Part shown: piece by piece, positions 1 to 7,095 of the stretch
How positions within the stretch are numbered: the first letter of the stretch is position 1
Layout of the letters: every line of letters starts with the position of its first letter
Assembly (NCBI GenBank): GCA_021846485.1
Contig: JAJZWW010000051.1
Coordinates: 1-12,917, forward strand
Source of the DNA: Actinomycetes bacterium
Lineage (GTDB): Bacteria > Actinomycetota > Acidimicrobiia > Acidimicrobiales > Palsa-688
Direction: 5' to 3'
Length of the DNA: 12,917 nt
Program-made: the position numbers and the translations under genes
The notes under the pieces: model-generated
Seen by the model: only the letters and a program-made list of their open reading frames with translations
What the model was told of the DNA's origin: nothing
Databases searched by the model: none

Positions 1-1785
1 CGACGCGTAGGGGTTGCGCGCCAGGACGTCGGCGCCGAGCTTGGCGAGGACGTTGGGCATGACGAAGCTGGCCGCGCCGTAGGCGTAGTCGAGCACGACC
101 CTCGCCCGGCGGTCCCGGAGGGGCGCCAGGTCGACCAGCCCGGAGGGGGGCGGGGCGGTGAGCGCGGCGGTGTAGTCCTCCGCCAGGCGCTCGGGGACGA
201 CCAGGTCGCCGATGTCGCCGGCCAGGGCGCGGCGGGCGTCGTGGCGGATCATGATCCGGTCGACCGGCTTGCGCTCGCCGGCCGCGAGGTCGATGCCCCG
301 CGAGTCGAGGAGCCGCAGGGTGACCACCTGGTCGTCGCCGGGTCGGAGCCGGACGCTGACGCCACCGTCGCCGCCGAGCGAGCGGACCGCGAAGCGGGTC
401 AGCGGCAGGGTGGCGACCTCCAGGTCGGCCACGTCGACGCCGGCGGCGTTGAGCCCGGCCATCACCGCCCGACCGAGCATGCGCGCCACCCGGCTGGTGT
501 CGCGCGACACCATCACCCGCCCGCCCCGGCGGACGGTGGTGGCGAAGGCCATCGCCAGGCGCACTGCCAGTTCCGGGGTGACGTCGAGGTTGGCGACCCC
601 GGTGACCCCGGCCGAGCCGAGCACCGAGCGGGGGCGGTGGGTCTCCCACACGATCGAGGAGTCCACCGACGCGCCGTCGTCGACGGTCTTGCCGGGGTAC
701 ACCGCGACCCCGGGGTGCACCAGGACGTCGGCGCCGATCAGGCAGTCGTCGGCGACGACGCTGCCCTCCTCGAGGCGGGCGCCGCGGCGCAACCTGGTCG
801 CCCGCCCGACGACGCTGCCGCGCAGGTGCACCCGGCTCCCGAGGTAGGCGTGGTCGTGGACCACGCTGCGCTCGAGGGACGCGTCGGGGCCGACGCGCAC
901 GTCCGCGCCGATGCAGCAGTAAGCGCCGATCTCCGCTCCGGCTTCCACCCGGGTCCGGGGGCCGACGATCGCCGGGCCAGCGAGCACCGCCGCGGGGTCG
1001 ATCTCCGCCCCCTCGCCGAGCCAGATGCCCTCGGCGATCGGGAAGCCATCGATGCGGGTGGCGACTCGCCCGTCGAGTAGGTCACGGTGCGCCCGGAGGT
1101 AGGCGTGGAGGGTGCCGACGTCCTCCCAGTACCCGTCGGCGACGACCGCCGACACGTCGCGGCCCTCCTCGAGGAGGCGGGGGAGCAGCTCCCCGGCGAA
1201 GTCGACCGCCCGGCCCGCCGGCACCGCGTCCCACACCGACGGCTCGATGACGTAGATCCCGGTGTTGACCGTGTCGCTCAGCACCCTCCCGGGGGTGGGC
1301 TTCTCCAAGAAGCGGTCGACCCGGCCGTCGGGCCCGGTCACCACCACCCCGAACTCGAGGGGGTCGTCGCGCCGGGTCAGCGCCACGGTGACCTCCGACC
1401 CCCGGGCGCGGTGGAGCCCGACGAGGGCGTCGAGGTCGATGTCGGTGAGGACGTCGCCGGAGACCACCACCGCGGTCTGCTCGACGCCGGCCAGCGCACG
1501 CCGGACCGCCCCGGCGGTCCCGAGGGGGAGGTCCTCGGAGGCGTAGGTGATCCGCACGCCGCGGTCGGAGCCGTCCCCGAAGTAGGTGCGGATCGCCTCG
1601 GCCCCGCTCCCCACGGCGAGGGTGAGCTCGCGCAGCTCGCAGCGGGCGAGCAGTCCGACGACGTGGTCGAGCAACGGCCGGTTGCCGATGGGGAGCATCG
1701 GCTTGGGCTGGGTGGAGGTGAGCGGCCGGAGCCGGGTGCCCTCTCCCCCGGCGATGACCACCGCCCGCGGCCTCGGCGGGCTCAC
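1..1785 (-). CDS. Sugar-phosphate nucleotidyltransferase / beta-helix / phosphohexomutase-like fusion (C-terminus outside window)
   Basis: The minus strand reads 595 uninterrupted codons from a GTG at 1785 to the window edge. Residues 1-230 form a nucleotidyltransferase domain, with the nucleotide-binding signature GGEGTRLRPLT at 13-23, the metal-binding SGD at 109-111, EKP at 161-163 and WEDVGT at 220-225. This family makes an NDP-sugar such as GDP-mannose or NDP-glucose from sugar-1-phosphate and NTP. Residues about 240-375 show hexapeptide repeats typical of a left-handed beta-helix. From about 390 a phosphomannomutase/phosphoglucomutase-like domain begins. Where active mutases carry the phosphoserine loop (TASHNP), this protein reads GGVSVRLRPGDD at 474-485, so no catalytic serine is visible. 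Such degenerate mutase domains are known in this fusion family. The start is fixed by the GTGA overlap with the upstream gene. The exact sugar cannot be told from sequence. Confidence 0.9.
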   Translation of the reverse strand, partial: MSPPRPRAVVIAGGEGTRLRPLTSTQPKPMLPIGNRPLLDHVVGLLARCELRELTLAVGSGAEAIRTYFGDGSDRGVRITYASEDLPLGTAGAVRRALAGVEQTAVVVSGDVLTDIDLDALVGLHRARGSEVTVALTRRDDPLEFGVVVTGPDGRVDRFLEKPTPGRVLSDTVNTGIYVIEPSVWDAVPAGRAVDFAGELLPRLLEEGRDVSAVVADGYWEDVGTLHAYLRAHRDLLDGRVATRIDGFPIAEGIWLGEGAEIDPAAVLAGPAIVGPRTRVEAGAEIGAYCCIGADVRVGPDASLERSVVHDHAYLGSRVHLRGSVVGRATRLRRGARLEEGSVVADDCLIGADVLVHPGVAVYPGKTVDDGASVDSSIVWETHRPRSVLGSAGVTGVANLDVTPELAVRLAMAFATTVRRGGRVMVSRDTSRVARMLGRAVMAGLNAAGVDVADLEVATLPLTRFAVRSLGGDGGVSVRLRPGDDQVVTLRLLDSRGIDLAAGERKPVDRIMIRHDARRALAGDIGDLVVPERLAEDYTAALTAPPPSGLVDLAPLRDRRARVVLDYAYGAASFVMPNVLAKLGADVLARNPYAS

Positions 1786-2375
1786 CCTGCGGCGCGCCCC
1801 GCGGCCAGGGCCCGGCGCGCCGCCGGCGCGTAGGCCAGCACCGACGCCCAGGCGAGGGCCAGGGCGGGGACCGCGAACACCCACCCCAGGGTCTCGGCCA
1901 GCCGGTGCCAGCCCACCGGCGAGTGGCCCACGAGGAACAGCGGCAGGGCGCACATGAGCCCGAAGGCCCCGGCCTTGCCGACCAGGCGGACGTCCATCCG
2001 GCGCCCGCCGGCGGCGGCCACGTAGACGAAGCCGGCAGCCACCACCACCTCCCGGGCGAGTGCGACGGCCGCCACCGCGACCGGGAGCGCCCCGAGGGCG
2101 ACCGTCGAGGCGGCGGCGGTGACGAGCAGCAGGCGGTCGGCGGCGGGATCGAGGACTTTCCCCACCGTGGACACCTGCCCGAGGCGGCGGGCGAGGAAGC
2201 CGTCCACCCAATCGGTGGCCCCCAGGCCGGCGAGCAGCAGGGCCGCCGCCAGCCAGTCGCGCCGGGCGGGCTGGACGAGCAGGACCACGAAGACCGGCAC
2301 GCAGGCCAGCCGCAGGGCGCTGAAGCCGTTGGGGACGGTGAGCACCCGACGCTCGCCCGGGGCCGCATCAGGCAT
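1782..2375 (-). CDS. CDP-alcohol phosphatidyltransferase family protein (PgsA-like)
   Basis: This 197-aa integral membrane enzyme would transfer a phosphatidyl group from CDP-diacylglycerol to an alcohol such as glycerol-3-phosphate, phosphatidylglycerol or an inositol phosphate. The family signature D-x2-DG-x2-AR-x8-G-x3-D-x3-D is complete: D55, D58-G59, A62-R63, G72, D76 and D80. Several hydrophobic membrane segments surround it, and the length is normal for the family. The ATG start at 2375 has an AAGGTG stretch just upstream, which also overlaps a TAAGGT box. The stop codon overlaps the GTG of the next gene (GTGA, 1782-1785), so the nucleotidyltransferase fusion is probably translationally coupled to it. 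This pairing suggests phospholipid or glycolipid head-group synthesis. Phosphatidylglycerophosphate, cardiolipin and inositol-phosphate synthases share the motif, so the acceptor alcohol is undetermined. Confidence 0.88.
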   Translation of the reverse strand: MPDAAPGERRVLTVPNGFSALRLACVPVFVVLLVQPARRDWLAAALLLAGLGATDWVDGFLARRLGQVSTVGKVLDPAADRLLLVTAAASTVALGALPVAVAAVALAREVVVAAGFVYVAAAGGRRMDVRLVGKAGAFGLMCALPLFLVGHSPVGWHRLAETLGWVFAVPALALAWASVLAYAPAARRALAAGRAAG

Positions 2376-2380
2376 GCCAC

Positions 2381-2386
2381 ACCTTA
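2381..2386 (-). promoter_or_regulatory. Possible -10 box for the phosphatidyltransferase gene
   Basis: TAAGGT on the minus strand lies 5 bases before the ATG at 2375 and fits the TAnnnT pattern of actinobacterial -10 boxes. At this distance the transcript would be nearly leaderless. The same bases include AAGG, so a Shine-Dalgarno reading is an alternative. No clear -35 is visible. Confidence 0.3.
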
Positions 2387-2469
2387 CGGCCCGGCGACAG
2401 GCTGCTCCCCCGCGCCGGCCGGTCGCGGTGCTAGCAATGGGCAGCTCTCACGACCCGGGAGGACGCCGG

Positions 2470-3105
2470 ATGAGGACCTGCCCTTCCTGCGGGGCCCAGC
2501 AGCGCGACTGGGCGATGCAGTGCACCGACTGCGGCGCGGCGCTCCCGACGGTGGCCGCGCCTCCCCCGCCTCCCCCACCCGGCTACGGCGCGCCTCCCCC
2601 GCCCGGCTACGGCGCCTCGGGGCCCGCCGGCTACGGCTACCCCTACCACCCCTACGGCTACGGGGCCAGCCCGCCTCCCGCGCTCGGCGGATGGTGGTAC
2701 CGGGTCGGCGCCACGATCATCGACGGGGTCGTGCTGAGCGTGGTCCAGGCCGTCGTCGGCAGCGTGGTCGGCGCCGGGGTGCTGGTCGGCGCCGGCAGCT
2801 CCTTCGGCGCGGCCGCCGGCGTCGAGCTGATCGACGTGGTCATCGTTCTCGCCTACCAGGGCCTGCTGCTCGCCTACCGGGGCCAGACGCTCGGAATGAT
2901 GGCGGTCGGCACCCGCATCGCCGACGCCTCCACCGGCGGCGGCATCGGAGTCTGGCGCGGCGTGCTGCGGGCGGCGATCGAAGGGCTCCTCGTGGTCGCG
3001 CTCTTCCTGCCCTGGGTCCTCGACGTGCTCTGGCCCCTGTGGGACGGGCGCAACCAGACCCTCCACGACAAGGCGGTCGGCACCCTCGTGCTCCGGAGCC
3101 GCTGA
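2470..3105 (+). CDS. Zinc-ribbon, Pro/Gly/Tyr-linker, RDD-family membrane protein
   Basis: The 211-aa protein begins with a zinc-ribbon, CPSC at 4-7 and CTDC at 18-21. A low-complexity linker rich in Pro, Gly and Tyr follows (about 30-72) with repeated PPPGYGA-like units. The rest is an RDD membrane domain: WWYRVGATIIDG at 75-86 with the conserved Arg and Asp, two to three hydrophobic segments, GQTLGMMAVGTRI near 138-150, and the closing LHDKAVGTLVL near 198-208. RDD proteins are poorly characterised membrane proteins, some linked to ion or solute transport. The ATG at 2470 is chosen because GGGAGGA at 2457-2463 is an excellent ribosome-binding site and because the zinc-ribbon starts right after it. 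The open frame extends further upstream without family resemblance. The gene is divergent from the phosphatidyltransferase. Family assignment is firm, but substrate and partner are unknown. Confidence 0.88.
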   Translation: MRTCPSCGAQQRDWAMQCTDCGAALPTVAAPPPPPPPGYGAPPPPGYGASGPAGYGYPYHPYGYGASPPPALGGWWYRVGATIIDGVVLSVVQAVVGSVVGAGVLVGAGSSFGAAAGVELIDVVIVLAYQGLLLAYRGQTLGMMAVGTRIADASTGGGIGVWRGVLRAAIEGLLVVALFLPWVLDVLWPLWDGRNQTLHDKAVGTLVLRSR

Positions 3106-3127
3106 CCCACTCCCCGGCCACCTGACC

Positions 3128-3158
3128 CTGACGCTTACGTCAACAGTCGCGGTATGCT
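3128..3158 (+). promoter_or_regulatory. Candidate MerR-controlled promoter/operator of the MFS-merR unit
   Basis: A perfect inverted repeat, TGACG-CTTA-CGTCA, lies at 3129-3142. It overlaps a -35-like CTGACG (3128-3133), and a -10-like TATGCT sits at 3153-3158, giving a 19-base spacer. Long spacers with a palindromic operator at or within them are the hallmark of promoters activated by MerR-family proteins. A merR gene lies in the same unit. The palindrome also resembles TTGACGT-type sites I recall for LiuR-like MerR regulators. The AGGAG at 3177-3181 serves the downstream start. Binding is inferred. Confidence 0.5.
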
Positions 3159-3193
3159 CCGGTCCCGACCGTGAGCAGGAGACGCCAGCACCC

Positions 3194-4984
3194 ATGACCC
3201 CCGTGGACCCACGCGGCAAGAACTACAAGTGGATCGCCCTGTCCAACACGACCCTCGGCGTGTTGATGGTGATGATCAACCAGTCGATCCTGCTCATCTC
3301 TCTGCCCGACATCTTCCGGGGGATCCGGCTCAACCCGCTCTCCCCGGGCAACACCTCCTATTTCCTCTGGGTGCTGATGGGCTTCATGCTGGTCACCGCG
3401 GTGCTCGTGGTGAGCCTGGGGCGGGTCGGGGACATGTACGGCCGGGTCCGGATGTACAACCTCGGCTTCGCGGTGTTCACCTTGTTCTCGGTGCTGCTGT
3501 CGGTGACCTTCCTCCGGGGGCACGCCGGCGCCATCTGGATCATCGTCATGCGCCTGTTCCAGGGCGTCGGTGGCGCCATGCTCTTCGCCAACTCGAGCGC
3601 GATCCTCACCGACGCCTTCCCGCCCGACGAGCGCGGCAAGGCGCTCGGGATCAACGGGGTGGCCGCGGTCGGGGGGTCTTTCCTCGGGCTGATCCTCGGC
3701 GGCCTGCTCGCCCCCGTCGAATGGCGGCTGGTGTTCTTGGTCTCCGTGCCCTTCGGCCTGTTCGGCACCGTCTGGGCCTACCTCAAGCTGCGTGACAACG
3801 GGATCCGCGCCCGCTCCCGGGTCGACTGGGCGGGCAACGTCACCTTCGCGGCCGGCCTGGTGTCGCTGCTCACCGGGATCGTGTACGGCATCGAGCCCTA
3901 CGGCGGGCGGTCGATGGGCTGGACCGACCCGGGAGTGCTGGCCGCGATCTTCGGGGGGGTCGCCACCCTCGGGGTGTTCGTCTGGCTGGAGCTACGGGTC
4001 GCCAACCCGATGTTCCGGCTGCGGCTGTTCTCCATCCGGGCGTTCGCCACCGGAAACCTCGCCGCCCTGCTCGGCGCCATGGGCCGCGGCGGGCTGCAGT
4101 TCATGCTGATCATCTGGCTGCAGGGCATCTGGCTGCCCCAGCACGGCTACAGCTTCGCGAGCACCCCGCTGTGGGCGGGGATCTACATGATCCCGCTCAC
4201 CGTGGGCTTCCTCGCCACCGGGCCGCTGTCGGGGATCCTGTCGGACCGCTACGGCGCCCGGCCGTTCGCCACCGCCGGCCTGCTGATCGCCGCCGCGTCG
4301 TTCCTCCTGCTCGAGGCGCTGCCGATGAACTTCGAGTACGTGTGGTTCGCCCTGCTGATCTTCTTGTTCGCGGTCGGCTCGGGCATGTTCTTCTCGCCCA
4401 ACCAGTCGGGGGTGATGAACAGCCTCCCGCCCGACCAACGGGGCGCGGGCTCCGGCATGCTCGCCACCTTCCAGAACTCGGCGTCGGTGCTGTCGATCGG
4501 CGTGTTCTTCACGATCATCACCATCGGCCTGGCCGCCGAGCTGCCCTCGACGCTGTTCCACGGCCTGGTCGCCCAGGGGGTGCCAGCCGCCGCGGCCCGC
4601 AAGGTGGCTGCCCTGCCGCCGATCGGCAGCCTGTTCGCCGCCTTCCTCGGCTTCAACCCGGTGGCCGAGCTGCTCGGCGGCAAGGCGACCCTCGTCGGGG
4701 TGTACCACCTGAGCCCGGCCCACGCCCGCTACCTGCTCGGGCGGTCGTTCTTCCCCCGGCTGATCTCCCCGGCGTTCGCCCGGGGCCTGCACCTGGCCTT
4801 CGACTTCGCCGCCGGCGTGTCCGGCGTAGCCGCGGTCGCCTCGCTGCTGCGCGGCGGCCGCTACGTGCACGCCGACGAGCCGGTCCCCGAGGCTGCCGGC
4901 GAGGGCCTCGCCGGGGCAGCCGCGGCCGCCGGCACCGGCCTCGGCGCGGGCGAGCTGGTCGACGAGATGGCGGCGGACGAGTGA
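3194..4984 (+). CDS. MFS transporter, DHA2-like (drug/proton antiporter type)
   Basis: This 596-aa polytopic membrane protein belongs to the major facilitator superfamily, most like the 14-helix DHA2 drug-efflux branch. The MFS loop motif appears as GRVGDMYGRVR at residues 76-86, after the first two helices. A hydrophobic segment with RLFQGVGGAML follows, and further helices alternate with short loops up to about residue 545. The segment around 440-530 (from LPSTLFHGLVAQGVP onward) is a large loop common in this branch. The C-terminal 45 residues are acidic and Ala/Gly-rich, probably cytosolic. The ATG at 3194 follows AGGAG (3177-3181). The stop overlaps the GTG of the MerR regulator (GTGA, 4981-4984), so both are probably co-translated and the regulator likely senses the transported compound. 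The substrate cannot be deduced. Confidence 0.9.
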   Translation: MTPVDPRGKNYKWIALSNTTLGVLMVMINQSILLISLPDIFRGIRLNPLSPGNTSYFLWVLMGFMLVTAVLVVSLGRVGDMYGRVRMYNLGFAVFTLFSVLLSVTFLRGHAGAIWIIVMRLFQGVGGAMLFANSSAILTDAFPPDERGKALGINGVAAVGGSFLGLILGGLLAPVEWRLVFLVSVPFGLFGTVWAYLKLRDNGIRARSRVDWAGNVTFAAGLVSLLTGIVYGIEPYGGRSMGWTDPGVLAAIFGGVATLGVFVWLELRVANPMFRLRLFSIRAFATGNLAALLGAMGRGGLQFMLIIWLQGIWLPQHGYSFASTPLWAGIYMIPLTVGFLATGPLSGILSDRYGARPFATAGLLIAAASFLLLEALPMNFEYVWFALLIFLFAVGSGMFFSPNQSGVMNSLPPDQRGAGSGMLATFQNSASVLSIGVFFTIITIGLAAELPSTLFHGLVAQGVPAAAARKVAALPPIGSLFAAFLGFNPVAELLGGKATLVGVYHLSPAHARYLLGRSFFPRLISPAFARGLHLAFDFAAGVSGVAAVASLLRGGRYVHADEPVPEAAGEGLAGAAAAAGTGLGAGELVDEMAADE

Positions 4985-5466
4985 CCGGCGGAGAGGGGCT
5001 CCTCGGGATCGGTGAGGCCGCCAGCCGCTCGGGGGCCTCGGAGCGAGCCCTGCGCTACTGGCAGCAGCTCGGGCTGATCACCCCGACGGGCACCACCCCC
5101 GGAGGCCTGCGTCGCTACTCCGAGGCGGACCTCGCCCGGGTCGCCCGCCTGCGCGAGCTGCAGGAGCTGCTCGGGTTCAACCTGGAGGAGATCCGGCAGG
5201 TCTTCGACAACGAGGACCGCCTGGAGGAGCTGCGGGCCGAGTACCACTCCGAGCAGACCGACGCCGCCCGCCGCCGGGAGCTGATCGCCGAGGGCCTCCA
5301 GGTGCGCTCCCGGCTGCGGGAGACGGTGGAGGCCAAGATCGGAGCGCTCCAGCGGTTCCTCGGGGACCTCGACGCGCAGCGCGAGCGCCTCCAGCGGGTG
5401 CTCGACGACGGGGTCCCCGGCGGGCCCCCGCGGGAGGCGGCTCAGCCGGCGGGCAGCAGGCGGTAG
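4981..5466 (+). CDS. MerR-family transcriptional regulator
   Basis: The 161-aa protein opens with a MerR winged helix-turn-helix: LLGIGEAASRSGASERALRY at about 7-26, the wing GGLRRYSEADLARV, and the second helix pair running to about residue 75. A long charged helix (about 78-140), rich in Glu, Arg and Leu, should form the antiparallel dimerisation coiled coil. The tail is short, with no cysteine cluster, so a metal- or redox-sensing type such as MerR or SoxR is unlikely and the ligand is unknown. The GTG start is fixed by a 4-base overlap with the transporter stop. It probably controls the promoter at 3128-3158 and thus its own transporter. Its last 25 bases overlap the convergent DUF4333-like gene. 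Confidence 0.88.
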   Translation: MTGGEGLLGIGEAASRSGASERALRYWQQLGLITPTGTTPGGLRRYSEADLARVARLRELQELLGFNLEEIRQVFDNEDRLEELRAEYHSEQTDAARRRELIAEGLQVRSRLRETVEAKIGALQRFLGDLDAQRERLQRVLDDGVPGGPPREAAQPAGSRR

Positions 5467-5801
5467 CGGAAGCCGCCGGTGGCCGAGGTCTCGGTGACCT
5501 GGATCGTCTCGGTCGGTCTACCCGAGCGGGTGGCGGTGCAGGTGAAGCGGACCCCCGCCCGCCGGGGCTCCTCGGCGGGGCAGTGCACCGCCGGGGTGCT
5601 GCCCCCCGACTCCAGGTCCAAGGAGAGGTAGCCGGCGACCACCGGCCCGGGCAGGGTGCGACCGACGCGGCTGTCCAGGCCGACCGCCGCGAAGAGCACC
5701 GACACCGCGACGAGGAAGCCGAGGGCGATCAGCCCGGGCACCCAATAGCCCCGCCGGGCGGGTGGCGGGCGGCCCGCCGGGGTGTCGGTCTCGGCGCTCA
5801 T
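5442..5801 (-). CDS. DUF4333-like small membrane-anchored protein
   Basis: The 119-aa product has a Pro/Arg-rich N-terminal tail (1-18), one hydrophobic segment (about 20-42) that would anchor it in the membrane, and an exported C-terminal part. That part carries two cysteines in the arrangement VHCPAEEP (C74) and VRFTCTAT (C88), followed by beta-strand-like sequence. This matches the look of DUF4333, a common actinobacterial extracytoplasmic domain of unknown function with a likely disulfide. The ATG at 5801 gives a natural start. A longer open frame upstream runs into the divergent gene and is rejected. TAGGCT lies 8 bases before the start (5810-5815) as a possible -10 box. The 3' end overlaps merR by 25 bases in convergent orientation. 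Function unknown. Confidence 0.75.
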   Translation of the reverse strand: MSAETDTPAGRPPPARRGYWVPGLIALGFLVAVSVLFAAVGLDSRVGRTLPGPVVAGYLSLDLESGGSTPAVHCPAEEPRRAGVRFTCTATRSGRPTETIQVTETSATGGFRYRLLPAG

Positions 5802-5859
5802 GCCGGCCGAGCCTACGGGTCCCCGCCGCTCGGCGGCCGCCGGCTGGCAGACTGGGGGG

Positions 5860-6189
5860 GTGGACGCCGAGACAATCACCGACGAGGAGCGAGCCGGACG
5901 CCTGCGGGAGCTCCAGGAGCTGATCGACCTGATCCGCCCGGCGGTCCAGGCCGACGGCGGGGACCTGGTCCTCCTCGACGTGGACGCCGCGGCGGGCACC
6001 GTCGCGGTCCAGCTGCAGGGAGCGTGCAGCTCGTGCGCGATCAGCGCGACGACCCTCCAGGCCGGCGTCGAGCGGATCCTGAAGGAGCGGCTGCCCTGGA
6101 TCAACGAGATCTCCGGGAGCCTCGACGACAGCCTCGACTGGGAGCAGAGCGCGGCGATGGGCCGGGGGGCCTACACCCCGGGCTGGTAG
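5860..6189 (+). CDS. NifU C-terminal-domain (Nfu-type) iron-sulfur scaffold protein
   Basis: The 109-aa protein is essentially a single Nfu domain: LIDLIRPAVQADGGDLVLLD at 21-40, then GACSSCAISATTLQAGVE with the CxxC pair C56/C59. In this family a dimer bridges a [4Fe-4S] cluster through these cysteines and delivers it to client apoproteins in the cytosol. A C-terminal tail of about 25 residues ends in GAYTPGW. The GTG at 5860 follows a G-rich run and puts the family's usual helix right at the N-terminus. The ATG at 5782 would overlap the divergent gene and adds a non-conserved leader. A CAGACT box (5848-5853) lies 6 bases before the GTG, suggesting a leaderless transcript. No other Fe-S assembly genes are adjacent. 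The nearby DUF512 radical-SAM protein and IspH are possible clients only by inference. Confidence 0.88.
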   Translation: MDAETITDEERAGRLRELQELIDLIRPAVQADGGDLVLLDVDAAAGTVAVQLQGACSSCAISATTLQAGVERILKERLPWINEISGSLDDSLDWEQSAAMGRGAYTPGW

Positions 6190-6214
6190 CCGGCGAGCCT
6201 CCCCGGGGCACCCC

Positions 6215-6220
6215 TAGGAT
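6215..6220 (+). promoter_or_regulatory. Likely -10 box giving a leaderless start for the lactonase-like gene
   Basis: TAGGAT lies 6 bases before the ATG at 6227. This TAnnnT box and spacing are typical of actinobacterial leaderless transcripts, and no Shine-Dalgarno sequence is present. The -35 region is not recognisable. Confidence 0.45.
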
Positions 6221-6226
6221 CCGGGG

Positions 6227-7080
6227 ATGGAGCTCCACGTCCTGCCGCTCGGCGAGTGCTGCTGCGATTACCAGGTGATCGCCCCGGGTGTCCGGGACGG
6301 CCGGCGGGTGCACATCCCGGTTCTTGGTGCGCCTGGACGACGACCTCCTGGTGCTCGTCGACACCGGGATGCACCGCCTGCACGTGCGCGACCCCGAGCT
6401 GAGGACCCTTCCGGCAACTACTTGGACGGCGTTACCAACTTCGGCCGTGTCAGCACACGGTTCTCGGCCTTCGGCCGTCCAAGTAGTTGCCGCTCGGGCC
6501 CTGACCTGGTGGGGCACGCCCAACGAGGCGGCCCTGCTGCCGGCGATGCGCAAGGAGGACAGCCTCTTGTTCCGCCTGGCGCAGCTCGAAGTGGCGCCGC
6601 AGGACGTCGACTTCGTCGTCAACACCCACCTGCACTTCGACCACGCCGGCAACAACGACCTGCTCGGGGGAGCCAAGTTCTTCGTCCAGCTGGACCACTA
6701 CGAGCACGCCCGGGCCAACCCGAGCTTCCCCGGCCGGTACTGGGACCTGCCGGGGCTGGCCTACGGGCTGTTGGACGGGGAGGCCAGACTGTGGGAGGGC
6801 TTCGAGGTGCTACCCACCCCGGGGCACTGCACCGGCCACCAATCGGTCGTGCTCCGCCTCCCAGAGACCGGAACGGTCGTGCTCTGCGGCGACGCCGTCT
6901 ACCGCGCGAACAACTTCACCGCCGGCAGCTGGGGAGGCCAGGCCGACCCCGAACTGGCACGGCAGAGCGCCGAGTCCCTCCGCCGGGTCGCCGAGGCCGA
7001 GGGGGGGGATGCTCGTCTACGGCCACGACCCCGACCAGCTTCCCTCACTGCGCAGCGCGCCGGGCGGCTGCTACCGCTGA
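6227..7080 (+). pseudogene. Metallo-beta-lactamase-fold hydrolase (N-acyl homoserine lactonase-like), frameshifted and carrying an insertion
   Basis: The reading must be joined from three frames. The ATG at 6227 starts MELHVLPLGE...GVRDGRRVHIPV. The frame then changes at about 6317-6323 to FLVRLDDDLLVLVDTGMH, and changes again in a run of eight G at 7001-7008 to MLVYGHDPDQLPSL, ending at TGA 7078-7080. The fold's metal ligands are all present: HLHFDH (in NTHLHFDHAGN), TPGH, GDAVY and the late YGHD. The pattern is that of lactonase-like enzymes hydrolysing acyl-homoserine or other lactones in the cytosol. Between RDPE and TWWGTP a palindromic insert adds about 35 codons without breaking the local frame. 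Minus the insert the product would be about 250 aa, normal for the family. The two frame changes could be real mutations or homopolymer-type sequence errors, so it is either a decaying gene or an intact one with assembly mistakes. Confidence 0.72.
6399..6504. repeat. Palindromic insertion element inside the lactonase-like gene
   Basis: Two perfect 19-base inverted arms, CGGCAACTACTTGGACGGC at 6412-6430 and its complement at 6474-6492, enclose 43 bases. Inside is a second hairpin, CCGTGT at 6445-6450 with ACACGG at 6455-6460. Weaker complementarity continues outward (6402-6408 with 6496-6502). CTGA occurs at both edges (6399-6402 and 6501-6504), a possible short target duplication. The interval from edge to edge is 102 bases, a multiple of three, so the gene's frame is preserved. 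The element encodes about 34 extra residues that fit no conserved part of the enzyme family. No transposase is present, so it resembles a miniature non-autonomous or REP-like palindromic element. Confidence 0.7.
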
Positions 7081-7095
7081 CCGGCGGGCCCCAGC

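Noticed and set aside
241..1080. Long plus-strand ORF rich in Ala, Asp, Gly and His
   Set aside because: It is the antisense shadow of the nucleotidyltransferase fusion, with high-GC codon bias and no recognisable domain.
6412..6492. Invertible phase-variation switch
   Set aside because: Inverting the 43 bases between the arms would not reveal a promoter or restore a frame that I can see, and no recombinase is nearby.
6399..6504. Integron attC site
   Set aside because: The arms lack the RYYYAAC and GTTRRRY core sites, and no integrase or gene-cassette arrangement is seen.
7001..7008. Programmed frameshift in the lactonase-like gene
   Set aside because: A G-run alone, without a downstream stimulatory structure or family precedent, is better explained by mutation or a base-count error.
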